Assembly (NCBI RefSeq): GCF_000241265.1
Contig: NZ_BAEE01000050.1
Coordinates: forward strand, 53,880 to 117,879
Length of the DNA stretch: 64,000 nucleotides
Source: Gordonia araii NBRC 100433
GTDB taxonomy: Bacteria; Actinomycetota; Actinomycetes; Mycobacteriales; Mycobacteriaceae
Reading direction: 5' to 3'
This document shows, in pieces, positions 36,747 through 45,333 of this stretch. Under the pieces are notes generated by a model. It did not search any database. It was not told the origin of the DNA and saw only the letters and a list, made by a program, of their open reading frames with translations. Made by a program: the position numbers and the translations under genes. Each line of letters begins with the position of its first letter. Position 1 is the stretch's first letter.

Positions 36747-37418
36747 TCAGAAATCGTGTTCGGCGTCGAGTGTCGCGGCGAGAGCGTCGAGGAGACCGGG
36801 TGCCAGGTCCGGGTGGGACAGGAGTTCGAGGCGATCGCCGCGCTCCTCGGCGGTGTCGTCGCGCATCTGAAGGAGCGCCAGCCGCTGTCCGTCGCGCAGC
36901 GCGCCGGCGATCAGACGTGCTCGCTGCTGCTGCGGGTGCTCGCGCGCGGTCGCTCTGGCCGCGGCATCGGCGGCCTCGGGGTCGGCCAGCAGCGGTACGA
37001 ACGCCTCGTCGAGGTCGGACTCGGCCTGCGGCGGCAGCACGATGATCTCTTGGGCCAGCGCGCAGCCGGCCACCACGTCAGGCCATGAGGTGGTGGCGAG
37101 GAGATGCTCGAGCTCCTCGGCGACCGTGTCGGGATCATCGGAGAGGGGGAGCTGTTCTTGGGCGATCGGGGAGAGTTCGGAGTCGTCCTGCTCGTCGACG
37201 AGGTCGGGGTCGGTCTGGGCGAGGGCCGCCGTCGGCACGAGGGCGAACAGCATCGGCGGTTGGTCCCAGCCGGCGGCGTCGACGAACTCGGTGACGTCAC
37301 GCAGGGCGCAGCCGAGCGCGTCGGGGGACAGGTCGTCATCGGTCACCGCTCCATCATCACCCACCGGGAACTGTCCGGTTGCGCCGGACGTAGATACAGT
37401 GGGAGAGAAATCGGACAT
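36747..37418 (-). CDS. PPA1309 family protein, unknown function
   Basis: 223 residues, acidic, without membrane segments. The central part resembles the actinobacterial PPA1309 family: LRDVTEFVDAAGWDQPPMLF, ATTSWPDVVAGCALAQEIIV, and a conserved end REHPQQQRARLIAGALRDGQ. The family is a frequent divergent neighbour of UPF0182 genes, as here (54 bases between starts). The start could be internal, since the first 25 residues are low-complexity. No function can be given. Confidence 0.7.
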   Translation of the reverse strand: MSDFSPTVSTSGATGQFPVGDDGAVTDDDLSPDALGCALRDVTEFVDAAGWDQPPMLFALVPTAALAQTDPDLVDEQDDSELSPIAQEQLPLSDDPDTVAEELEHLLATTSWPDVVAGCALAQEIIVLPPQAESDLDEAFVPLLADPEAADAAARATAREHPQQQRARLIAGALRDGQRLALLQMRDDTAEERGDRLELLSHPDLAPGLLDALAATLDAEHDF

Positions 37419-37472
37419 ATGCGCGCCGCCGAAGCCGCGGCAGCGAACGACCGGAGTGGAAAAGAGCGATAC

Positions 37473-40469
37473 GTGACTAGCCCAACAATGCCGACGTTGA
37501 CCCGGCGCGGACGAGTGCTGATCGGCGTCGGTGTCGCCGTACTGGCCCTCCTGCTCGTCGGCCCCCGCCTGGTCGGCATCACCACCGACTGGCTGTGGTT
37601 CAGCGATCTGGGCTACCGCTCGACGTACGCGACGATCTTCTGGACCCGTATCGCGGTCTTCCTGGTGGTGACGCTCGTCGTCACCGCGATCATCGCGGCG
37701 GCCGTCTACGCGGCCTACCGCAGCCGGCCGATCGTCGTCTCCTCGCTCGGGCCGGCCGATCCGTTGGCCAACTACCGCTCGGCCGTGGTCGCCCGACCGC
37801 GCCTGTTCGCCCTCGCCCCGGCGTTGGCTTTCGGGTTGATCGCCGGCCTAGTGGCCCAGGCGTCGTGGTCGACCGTGCAGATGTTCCTGCACGGCGAGAA
37901 CTTCGGTGTCAAGGATCCGCAGTTCGGACTCGACATCGGCTTCTACGCCTTCGACCTCGGCTTCTACCGGATGGTGCTGTCCATCCTGATCATGGCGACG
38001 ATCATCGCGTTCATCGCCAGCCTGGTGACGCACTACGTCTTCGGCGGCATCCGGCTCGGCGGCAACGGGATCCCCGGCGGGCTGACCTCGGCGGCACGGA
38101 TCCAGCTCGCGATCATCGCCGGGTCGTTCCTCCTGCTCAAGGCCGTCGGCTACTGGCTCGACCGCTACACCCTGCTCTCCAGTGATCGGCGCGCGGAGAT
38201 CTTCACCGGCGCCGGCTACACCGATATCAACGCCGTGCTGCCGTCGAAGCTGATCCTGCTGGCCATCGCCGTCATCTGCGCGGTCGCCTTCTTCGCCGGC
38301 GCGGTGCTGCGCGACCTGCGGATCCCGGCGTTGGCGACGGCGCTCATGGTGCTGTCGTCGCTGCTGATCGGCATGGGCTGGCCGGCGGTGATGGAGCAGT
38401 TCTCGGTCAAGCCCAACGCGATGCAGAAGGAATCCGAGTACATCTCGCGCAACATCGACGCGACCAGGCACGCCTACGCCATCGACAAGGCGAACGTGAC
38501 CTACGAGCCCAATTGGACCTCCGCGCCGCCCGACGCGGCAACGGTCAACGCCGACGCGGCCACGCTGTCGAACATCCGCCTCCTCGACCCCAACGTCGTC
38601 GAGCCGGCCTTCGCCCAGCGCAACCGGCTGAGGAACTTCTACGGCTTCCCGAACCAGCTGGCGATCGACCGGTACAAGGTCGACGGCCAGATGCGCGACT
38701 TCATCGTCGCGGCCCGCGAGCTCGACCCGGCCCGTCTCTCGGCGAACCAGCGCGACTGGATCAACAAGCACACCGTGTTCACCCACGGCAACGGCTTCAT
38801 CGCGGCGCAGGCCAACACGGTGGACTCGGCCGCCTCGACCGCGGACAGCGACAGCGGCGGTCTGCCCGTCTACCAGGTCAGCGACCTGGAGACGATCAAG
38901 TCACCCGACTACGCCGCGAACGCGCCGATCAAGGTGCGCCAGCCACGTATCTACTTCGGTGAACTCATCGCCAAGCAGCGGCCCGACTACGCCATCGTCG
39001 GCACCGACGGTGCCGACAAGGAATACGACGAAGAGGGCAAGAACTACACCTACACCGGTGGTTCCGGGGTTTCCCTCGGCAACTGGTTCAGCCGGATGCT
39101 GTACGCGGTCAAGTACGCCGAGCGCAACATCCTGCTGTCGTCGGTGATCAACGACAACTCGAAAATCCTCTACAACCGCGACCCCCGCGACCGCGTGAAG
39201 AGCGTCGCGCCGTGGCTCACCGTCGATTCCAAGACGTACCCGGCGGTGATGGCCGACGGATCCATCAAGTGGATCGTCGACGGCTACACCACGCTGGACC
39301 GCTACCCCTACGCTCAGCCGACGTCGCTGCAGAACGCGACCACCGATGTGCGGACGCTGACCGCGGGCCAGACCGCGCGCGTGCAGGTCGACCGCGAGGT
39401 GTCCTACGTCCGCAACTCGGTGAAAGCCACCGTCGACGCCTACACCGGCAAGGTCGAACTGTTCCAGTCCGACGAGACCGATCCGGTCCTCAAGACGTGG
39501 ATGAAGGTCTTCCCCGGCACGGTGAAGCCGCGCGCGGAGTTCGAGAAGCGCGAGGACCTGCGTCAGCACGTCCGCTACCCGGAGGACCTGTTCAAGATCC
39601 AGCGCTCGCTGCTGGCCAAGTACCACGTCGACGATTCGACCGAGTTTTTCCGGGGCAGCGACTTCTGGTCGATCCCGGCCGACCCGACGGCCGACCAGGC
39701 CGCGGCCACGCCGACGAATGCCAACACCAACGCGAACGTCCCGGGGCCGCGTCAGGCGCCCCCGCAGCCCGAGGTGCAGGCGCCGTACTACTTCACCGCG
39801 GCGGCGCCCGGTGACGAGCGCAAGTCGCAGTTCCAGCTCACGACGGTGCTGACCGTGCTGAACAACCCGTATCTCGCCGCCTATGTCACGGCGTCGTCGG
39901 ATCCGGACACGTATGGCCAGCTGACGGTCAAGATGCTTCCGGTGAATAAGCAGTACATCGGTCCGCGACAGGCCCAGGACCGGATGAAGAACGCCACGGC
40001 GAACGAGCGCAAGCTGCTGGAAGGCACCGTGGACACGACGTTCGGGAACCTGCTGACCCTGCCGGTGGGCAAGAACGGAGTGCTCTACGTCGAGCCGCTC
40101 TACACGCAGTCGAAGAACGCCGACTCGGCGGTTCCGAAGCTGTACCGCGTGATGGTCTCCTACAACGACAAGGTCGCGTTCGCACCGACATTGGCGGGTG
40201 CCTTGCGGCAGGTGGGCATCGATCCGGCCGCGGTCACACCACCGGAGCACGGTGCTCCGGGGGCCCCGCCGAGCGAGCCACAGCAAGCGGCGGGCAACGT
40301 GCCTCCGCCGTCGCCGAACGCACAGCGGGACTCGGCGGTGGCCGAACTGAACACCGCGCTCGAACAGGTGCGCAGCGCTCAGCAGTCCGGTGACTTCAAG
40401 GCCTACGGCGAGGCACTCGACCGGCTGAAGAAGGCGGTCGATCGGTACCAGTCGCTACCGAAGAGCTGA
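37473..40469 (+). CDS. UPF0182 large membrane protein (Rv3193c-like)
   Basis: 998 residues from GTG 37473; ATG 37488 is the alternative. The N-terminal third has about seven membrane helices (VLIGVGVAVLALLLVGPRLV; IAVFLVVTLVVTAIIAAAVY; AIAVICAVAFFAGAVL, and others). The long C-terminal domain is soluble and extracellular, containing FYGFPNQLAIDRYKVDG, QPRIYFGELIAKQRPDYAIV and an SLQNATTD region, all typical of UPF0182. The last 100 residues are proline-rich and then a charged helix. The function is unknown. The matching gene in M. tuberculosis is Rv3193c. Confidence 0.9.
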   Translation: MTSPTMPTLTRRGRVLIGVGVAVLALLLVGPRLVGITTDWLWFSDLGYRSTYATIFWTRIAVFLVVTLVVTAIIAAAVYAAYRSRPIVVSSLGPADPLANYRSAVVARPRLFALAPALAFGLIAGLVAQASWSTVQMFLHGENFGVKDPQFGLDIGFYAFDLGFYRMVLSILIMATIIAFIASLVTHYVFGGIRLGGNGIPGGLTSAARIQLAIIAGSFLLLKAVGYWLDRYTLLSSDRRAEIFTGAGYTDINAVLPSKLILLAIAVICAVAFFAGAVLRDLRIPALATALMVLSSLLIGMGWPAVMEQFSVKPNAMQKESEYISRNIDATRHAYAIDKANVTYEPNWTSAPPDAATVNADAATLSNIRLLDPNVVEPAFAQRNRLRNFYGFPNQLAIDRYKVDGQMRDFIVAARELDPARLSANQRDWINKHTVFTHGNGFIAAQANTVDSAASTADSDSGGLPVYQVSDLETIKSPDYAANAPIKVRQPRIYFGELIAKQRPDYAIVGTDGADKEYDEEGKNYTYTGGSGVSLGNWFSRMLYAVKYAERNILLSSVINDNSKILYNRDPRDRVKSVAPWLTVDSKTYPAVMADGSIKWIVDGYTTLDRYPYAQPTSLQNATTDVRTLTAGQTARVQVDREVSYVRNSVKATVDAYTGKVELFQSDETDPVLKTWMKVFPGTVKPRAEFEKREDLRQHVRYPEDLFKIQRSLLAKYHVDDSTEFFRGSDFWSIPADPTADQAAATPTNANTNANVPGPRQAPPQPEVQAPYYFTAAAPGDERKSQFQLTTVLTVLNNPYLAAYVTASSDPDTYGQLTVKMLPVNKQYIGPRQAQDRMKNATANERKLLEGTVDTTFGNLLTLPVGKNGVLYVEPLYTQSKNADSAVPKLYRVMVSYNDKVAFAPTLAGALRQVGIDPAAVTPPEHGAPGAPPSEPQQAAGNVPPPSPNAQRDSAVAELNTALEQVRSAQQSGDFKAYGEALDRLKKAVDRYQSLPKS

Positions 40470-40485
40470 CGGAGCAGCCGAGGCC

Positions 40486-40773
40486 TTACCCGCGGTACTC
40501 GTCGAGGTAGCGGCGCGCCTCGATCTCGGTGTTCTCCGGCTGGATGGGGCCGTGGCTGGAATGCGTCGCCACCATCCGGAACGCGGTGATGGCACCGATG
40601 AACAGCACCAGCGCCGCGACGCCGAGGGCCATCGACGCCTCGTGGCCGGACGCCAGCGCGACTAGCCAGACGCCGGCGCAGCCGATGCCAGCCAGCGTTG
40701 CGCAGAACGCGACGATACTCATCGGGTGGTTGCCGTGGGACTCGTGGCGGTGCACCACGTGGGTGGTGGCCAT
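40486..40773 (-). CDS. Small two-helix membrane protein, HGxx-rich N-terminus
   Basis: 95 residues. A His-rich start (THVVHRHESHGNHP) is followed by two helices, SIVAFCATLAGIGCAGVWLVAL and ALGVAALVLFIGAITAFRMV, and a charged tail. Two ATGs stand side by side; AAGGAGG lies three bases before the first and six before the second (40773), which I prefer. The His-rich segment could bind metal, but I know no function. It converges on the UPF0182 gene. Confidence 0.65.
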   Translation of the reverse strand: MATTHVVHRHESHGNHPMSIVAFCATLAGIGCAGVWLVALASGHEASMALGVAALVLFIGAITAFRMVATHSSHGPIQPENTEIEARRYLDEYRG

Positions 40774-40794
40774 CATGGACCTCCTTGCTAGACC

Positions 40795-40812
40795 AATCGG
40801 GCACTCCCGATT
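40795..40812. promoter_or_regulatory. Perfect short hairpin upstream of the small membrane protein
   Basis: AATCGGG-CACT-CCCGATT is an 18-base perfect dyad 20 bases before the start of the 40486-40773 gene. It may be an operator or an mRNA leader stem. The remaining 150 bases before the Mce gene show nothing I can name. Confidence 0.4.
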
Positions 40813-40965
40813 CTACCCAGATGTGACGTAGCCCACAGTTGGATCGCCGTTGTGTGCTGCCTCCAGAAAGGTGGTTCGGCGCCCTGTCCGAGTCGTAGTG
40901 TCGTCATGCCGAGCGTTGCCCGCGCGGCGTCACGCTTGTATGAATCGAAGAGGTCGCAGCAGCCC

Positions 40966-42216
40966 ATGCCACCCCTCAGTCGGGCCGAGATCATCAAGAT
41001 CGCCGCGACCGCGATCATCGGAATCGTCGCCCTGATCGTCGGCGCCTTCAAGGTCGTCCACGTCGACCGTCTTTTCGGTGCCGGCGTGTACGAGGTCACC
41101 GCGGCGCTGCCCGCGTCGGGCGGCATCTTCACCAACGCCGAGGTCACCTACCAGGGCGTGCCGGTCGGCAGGGTCGCCGGGCTCCAACTGACCCGGTCGG
41201 GGGTCGACGTGACGCTGCAGTTGGACAAGGACAAGCCGCGGGTTCCGGCGTCTGCCGTCGCCGTGGTCGCCAACCGGTCGGCCATCGGCGAACAGTTCGT
41301 CGACCTGCGTCCGACGTCGACCGGTGCCCCCTTCCTCGAATCCGGGGCGCGAATCACCGAGTACTCCCTGCCCGCGCCACTCGAAGACGTGGTCGATTCC
41401 GCGCTCGACTTCGCCGAGTCGGTGCCGGTGGACGACTTGCGGACGATCGTCGAGGAGTTGGGCAAAGCGTTCAACGGTCAGGGTGAGAATCTGACCCGGC
41501 TGGTCACCTCGCTGAACACGTTGTCCAAGGCCGGCTACGACTCGCTGGGCGACACGATCGCGCTGCTGCAGCACTCGAACAAGGTGTTGTCGACGCAGGC
41601 CGAGCAGTCGGACGCCATCCTGGCGTGGTCGAAGAATCTGGATCTGATCACGGCCACGCTGGCCGGCGCGGACCCGGATCTGCGACGGCTGCTGACGACG
41701 GGCCAGACGTCGGCGTCGGCGTTGTCGAATCTGCTGCAGGAGCAGGGCGGCGACATCACCGCGCTGCTCAAGGACTTGGGCTCGGTGACGCGCACCGCGA
41801 TCGCGCCGACCGGCTGGTCGGCCAACGCGCTGTTCGCCATGCTCTCGCAGCTGTCGGCCGGATCGCACAGCCCGGCGCACGGTGACGGGCAGATCCATTT
41901 CGGTGTGGTGCTGGAGACCAACAATCCGGCGGCGTGCACGTCGGGCTACGAGTCGACGCAACAGATGATCGACGAGATCAAGCGGCGCAATCCGAAGTTC
42001 GACATCAACTACGACGACTTCCCGTTGAATCTGAACGCGCGGTGCACCGTGCCGCAGGGTTCGCCGACGAGCGTGCGCGGCGCGGCGCGGGCCGGGTTGT
42101 CGAATCCGCGTGTGCCGCAGCCGTGGGACAACAAGCCGAAGAAGGACCCCGACCGTCTGGATCTGAACCCGCTGGCGACCCAGCTGGCGTGGCTGCTCGG
42201 CGTCCACACCCGATAG
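40966..42216 (+). CDS. Orphan MCE (MlaD-type) protein
   Basis: About 416 residues from ATG 40966 (MPPLSRAEIIKIA). One helix (TAIIGIVALIVGAFKVV) anchors the MCE domain: GVYEVTAALPASGGIFTNAE, the TYQGVPVGRVAG segment and ANRSAIGEQFVDLRP. A long helical part follows (DSALDFAESVPVDDLRTIVE) as in mycobacterial Mce proteins, then a disordered C-terminus. Mce complexes import lipids with YrbE permeases and an Mkl ATPase. None of those, nor other mce genes, are adjacent, so this subunit must join a distant complex or act alone. An earlier in-frame ATG at 40906 is possible. Confidence 0.82.
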   Translation: MPPLSRAEIIKIAATAIIGIVALIVGAFKVVHVDRLFGAGVYEVTAALPASGGIFTNAEVTYQGVPVGRVAGLQLTRSGVDVTLQLDKDKPRVPASAVAVVANRSAIGEQFVDLRPTSTGAPFLESGARITEYSLPAPLEDVVDSALDFAESVPVDDLRTIVEELGKAFNGQGENLTRLVTSLNTLSKAGYDSLGDTIALLQHSNKVLSTQAEQSDAILAWSKNLDLITATLAGADPDLRRLLTTGQTSASALSNLLQEQGGDITALLKDLGSVTRTAIAPTGWSANALFAMLSQLSAGSHSPAHGDGQIHFGVVLETNNPAACTSGYESTQQMIDEIKRRNPKFDINYDDFPLNLNARCTVPQGSPTSVRGAARAGLSNPRVPQPWDNKPKKDPDRLDLNPLATQLAWLLGVHTR

Positions 42217-42240
42217 CGGGCGAGCCCCCGGCGGTGGGCG

Positions 42241-43740
42241 TCAGTCGTCGGCGGCCACGAGGAACGGGCGCACCAGCTCGGGCGTGGCCTGGACCATGAC
42301 ACCCGCGGCATCGCCGTCGCGAAGATCGACCATCGCGTAGGCCTCGGTACCCGCGGCGGTGGCCAAGATCAGCGTCGCGATCCCTTGGCGTCGCTGGAAG
42401 ATCGACGACGACCGCGACCAGCCGACGATGCCGTCGCGCTCGACGACGAAGCGGTGGCGGGCCAGCGTCGGCGAGGATACGATGACGAGCCGGTCGGTGA
42501 CCCGGGTGCCCAGATGGCGGTAGCGGACGGGCGCGGCGAGGAGGGCCGGAACCGCGCCGACGATGCCGATCAGCACCGCTACGGGTGCCGGCAACCGACC
42601 GAGGAACCAGGCGGTGGCCACGATCGCGACGATGACCAGCGCCGTCACCGCAGCGCGGAACCAGCGGCGTCGTCGTGCCGCAGGGCCGTGTTCGTCCAGC
42701 GGCAGTGCGAGTTCGGCCGACGCGTCGGCGACTGCCCCGGCGACGCCGACCGCGTCGACGCGCGGGGCGGGCGGCAACAGCAGCGGGTGCTTGCTCGATC
42801 CCGTCGCGATGGCGAAGAGGCGGGCGCCGCGCACGAGGCGCATCAGCACCGGCTCGTGCAGATGTACGCCGCGCACGCGGTTCTCGTCGAGGCTGGTCGA
42901 CGTGGTAGTGATCAGTCCGCGTGAGACGCGCAGCGTCGCGTCGGGATAGCGGGCGAGGGTGAAGTTCCAGTATCCGAGCAGATAGCTGGTCAGCGAGAGC
43001 AGCGCCCCGGCCGCGCAGACGACGGCGAGGACACCCAGGACGACGAGCGGGACCGGAATCCGTGAGATCCAGTCGACCGCGGCGCTGCCGGTGCTGCGAG
43101 CCCGGTCGAACAGCCCTGCCTCGCCGGCGAACTGAGCGGCGAAGCCGACGCCGGCCGCGGCGGCGGCGAGGCCACCGAGGGAGAACGGCGCGTAGCGCAG
43201 CCAGTCGGGCCGGAATCGTGCGAGGACCGTCGCGGGCTCGGCGGGCGTCGCGACGCCCGCCGGCGTTGGGTATGCCGACGGCCCCGTCGGCATCAGATAG
43301 GCCTGGAGCGCTTCGCCGTAGGGCGCACCGACGCAGTCCAGCTCGACGTTGCCGTCGTCGGTGCCGGTACCGATCACCACCTTCTTGAGGCCGAGGATGC
43401 GGTGCGGCGCCGACGCGGTGAGGTCGACGCTGCGAATGCGGTCGCGCCGCGCGGTGGCGACCTTCTTGTTCACCAGCCCGGTGCGCAGCCGGACGTGCTC
43501 ACCGGTTACCTGATACCGGGTGGTCAGCCACGGCACGACGGAGATGAGTCCGAGCGCGACCGCCGAGAGGAAGAACGCGATCAGCGGCGCGGCGCGGCCC
43601 GCGAAAGCGATCGCGATGATCACGGGAACCAGTTGCGGCAGTTGCTGGATGGGGCGGACCGCCATCATCCAGGGCGACAGGTGATGCCACTCGTCGGGCT
43701 GATCCGCGCGCGGTACGGCGGCCGGGTTAGGTTGCGTCAC
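42241..43740 (-). CDS. YdbT-like membrane protein with bPH2 domains
   Basis: 499 residues. Several membrane helices (VPVIIAIAFAGRAAPLIAFF; VLGVLAVVCAAGALLSL; ALVIVAIVATAWFLG) separate two or three bacterial pleckstrin-homology (DUF304) modules, each starting with a Y-x-V-T or V-S-R-G-L strand (TTRYQVTGEHVRLRTGLV; LRVSRGLITTTSTSLDENRV). Its start overlaps the end of the following gene by 14 bases, the usual YdbS-YdbT pair. In Bacillus these proteins protect against certain bacteriocins; here the role is unknown. Confidence 0.82.
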   Translation of the reverse strand: MTQPNPAAVPRADQPDEWHHLSPWMMAVRPIQQLPQLVPVIIAIAFAGRAAPLIAFFLSAVALGLISVVPWLTTRYQVTGEHVRLRTGLVNKKVATARRDRIRSVDLTASAPHRILGLKKVVIGTGTDDGNVELDCVGAPYGEALQAYLMPTGPSAYPTPAGVATPAEPATVLARFRPDWLRYAPFSLGGLAAAAAGVGFAAQFAGEAGLFDRARSTGSAAVDWISRIPVPLVVLGVLAVVCAAGALLSLTSYLLGYWNFTLARYPDATLRVSRGLITTTSTSLDENRVRGVHLHEPVLMRLVRGARLFAIATGSSKHPLLLPPAPRVDAVGVAGAVADASAELALPLDEHGPAARRRRWFRAAVTALVIVAIVATAWFLGRLPAPVAVLIGIVGAVPALLAAPVRYRHLGTRVTDRLVIVSSPTLARHRFVVERDGIVGWSRSSSIFQRRQGIATLILATAAGTEAYAMVDLRDGDAAGVMVQATPELVRPFLVAADD

Positions 43741-44236
43741 CGGGGTGTGCCTGGGTTGCGACGGTGAGGTGGGCGGCGACCTGCTTGGCGATGTCGGCGT
43801 CGAGCCCGGCGATGTGGACGGTTCCCGCCGACGACGCGGTGGTCACCGTCAACGCGGCCAGACCCAAGAGCTGTTCGAGCGGTCCGGCTTCGGTGTCGAC
43901 GACCTGAATGCGGGCGACCGGGATGATCACCGAGGTGCGGGTGAACCACCCGGATTGCGTGTAGATCGCGCCGGGCGTGACCTCCCACCGGTGGAATCGG
44001 TAGCGCCACTCCGGGACGGCGACGGCGAAGAAGACCGTCGCGACCAAGGCGAGCAGGGCGATCGCGGCGGCCCCCGCGCGCACCTCGGAGGATGCGAGGG
44101 CGACCACAGCGGCCACCAGCGTGACGGGAATGCCGACTATCAGCGGCGGGATCCGCCATAGTGTTTTGGCGCGGTCGGACACGCGGTTGGCCGGCTCGCG
44201 CAGGGTCAGGTGTTCAACGGTGGTCATCGGGCTCAT
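43727..44236 (-). CDS. YdbS-like membrane protein with bPH2 domain
   Basis: 169 residues with two helices (IPPLIVGIPVTLVAAVVALA and AIALLALVATVFFAVAV) and one bPH2 module: YRFHRWEVTPGAIYTQSGWF, TSVIIPVARIQVVDTEAGPL, TASSAGTVHIAGL. It is the upstream partner of the YdbT-like gene. The ATG at 44227 (MTTVEH) is an equally good start. It is divergent from ppk2, with about 90 bases between starts. Confidence 0.82.
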   Translation of the reverse strand: MSPMTTVEHLTLREPANRVSDRAKTLWRIPPLIVGIPVTLVAAVVALASSEVRAGAAAIALLALVATVFFAVAVPEWRYRFHRWEVTPGAIYTQSGWFTRTSVIIPVARIQVVDTEAGPLEQLLGLAALTVTTASSAGTVHIAGLDADIAKQVAAHLTVATQAHPGDAT

Positions 44237-44312
44237 TATGGCAGTCGGCAGGCTCCTGTGCCGCGATGGACCGACGAGGCGGGCTCGCCGAGAAGAGTCG
44301 CTCCGACCGTCC

Positions 44313-44318
44313 TACACT
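44313..44318 (+). promoter_or_regulatory. Leaderless -10 element of ppk2
   Basis: TACACT is followed by exactly six bases and the ppk2 ATG at 44325. The spacing puts the transcription start on the A of ATG, as in leaderless actinobacterial mRNAs. No ribosome-binding site is present upstream. Confidence 0.6.
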
Positions 44319-44324
44319 CGCCTT

Positions 44325-45308
44325 ATGGCAACAGACCCGCAGGCCGGTCGTATCCAGCATTCCGACGCATTCGACGAGGACTTCGAGATGGCCGCGCCAG
44401 GGCAGATCGACGTCACCCCCGAGATCGACGAGATCGAAGAACTCCAGCGGGCGGCGGCGCACGCGCCGAGTGACGACGACCCCGACGCGCCGTGGCGGCA
44501 CGGTTATCCCTACGACAAGAAGATGACCAGGCGGACTTACGAGCGTGAGAAGCGCCGCCTGCAGATCGAGTTGCTCAAGCTGCAGGCCTGGGTCAAAGAG
44601 TCCGGCGAGAAGATCGTGATCGTCTTCGAAGGCCGCGACGCCGCAGGCAAGGGCGGCTCGATCAAACGGTTCACAGAGCATCTGAATCCCCGCGGCGCTC
44701 GCGTCGTCGCGCTGGAGAAGCCAACCGAGCGCGAGCAGTCGCAGTGGTATTTCCAGCGGTATGTGCAGCATCTGCCGACCGCCGGCGAGATCGTGATGTT
44801 CGACCGGTCCTGGTACAACCGCGCCGGTGTGGAACGCGTGATGGGGTACTGCACGCCGCAGCAGTACCTGGAGTTCACCCGGTCCGCCCCGCAGTTCGAG
44901 CAGATGCTGGTGAATTCGGGCATCCACCTCATCAAGTTCTGGTTCTCGGTCGGTCGCGCCGAACAGCATTCCCGGTTCGTCGCGCGGTCCACCGACAAGG
45001 TGAAGCAGTGGAAGCTCTCGCCGACCGACCTGGCATCGCTGGACAAGTGGGACGCCTACACCGAGGCGAAGGAGGCGATGTTCTTCTACACCGACACGCC
45101 GCACGCACCGTGGACCGTGGTGAAGTCCAACGACAAGAAGCGCGCCCGGATCGAGGCGATGCGCTGGGTGCTCTCGCGCTTCGACTATCCGAACAAGGAC
45201 CACCGGGTCGTCGGAAAGCCCGATCCGAAGATCATCGGGTCGCCCAAGAATGTGTACGACGAGGGGGAGTCTCCGTCGGGAACCTTCCCGGTCGTGGATC
45301 CGTCCTGA
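44325..45308 (+). CDS. ppk2: Polyphosphate kinase 2 (PPK2)
   Basis: 327 residues. Walker A is VFEGRDAAGKGGSIKRF, Walker B and the Arg/Asp pair are VMFDRSWYNRAGVERVMG, and the lid region contains FWFSVGRAEQHSRFVAR. The extra C-terminal stretch is typical of single-domain PPK2. The enzyme transfers phosphate between polyphosphate and nucleoside diphosphates, usually making GTP or ATP from poly-P. The first 70 residues are acidic and divergent. Gene order with the convergent amine oxidase appears not to be under shared control. Confidence 0.93.
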   Translation: MATDPQAGRIQHSDAFDEDFEMAAPGQIDVTPEIDEIEELQRAAAHAPSDDDPDAPWRHGYPYDKKMTRRTYEREKRRLQIELLKLQAWVKESGEKIVIVFEGRDAAGKGGSIKRFTEHLNPRGARVVALEKPTEREQSQWYFQRYVQHLPTAGEIVMFDRSWYNRAGVERVMGYCTPQQYLEFTRSAPQFEQMLVNSGIHLIKFWFSVGRAEQHSRFVARSTDKVKQWKLSPTDLASLDKWDAYTEAKEAMFFYTDTPHAPWTVVKSNDKKRARIEAMRWVLSRFDYPNKDHRVVGKPDPKIIGSPKNVYDEGESPSGTFPVVDPS

Positions 45309-45333
45309 ATCCTTCGCGAATCCGCGTCGGCGA

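Noticed and set aside
38901..40286. A 461-residue minus-strand frame
   Set aside because: Antisense shadow of UPF0182.
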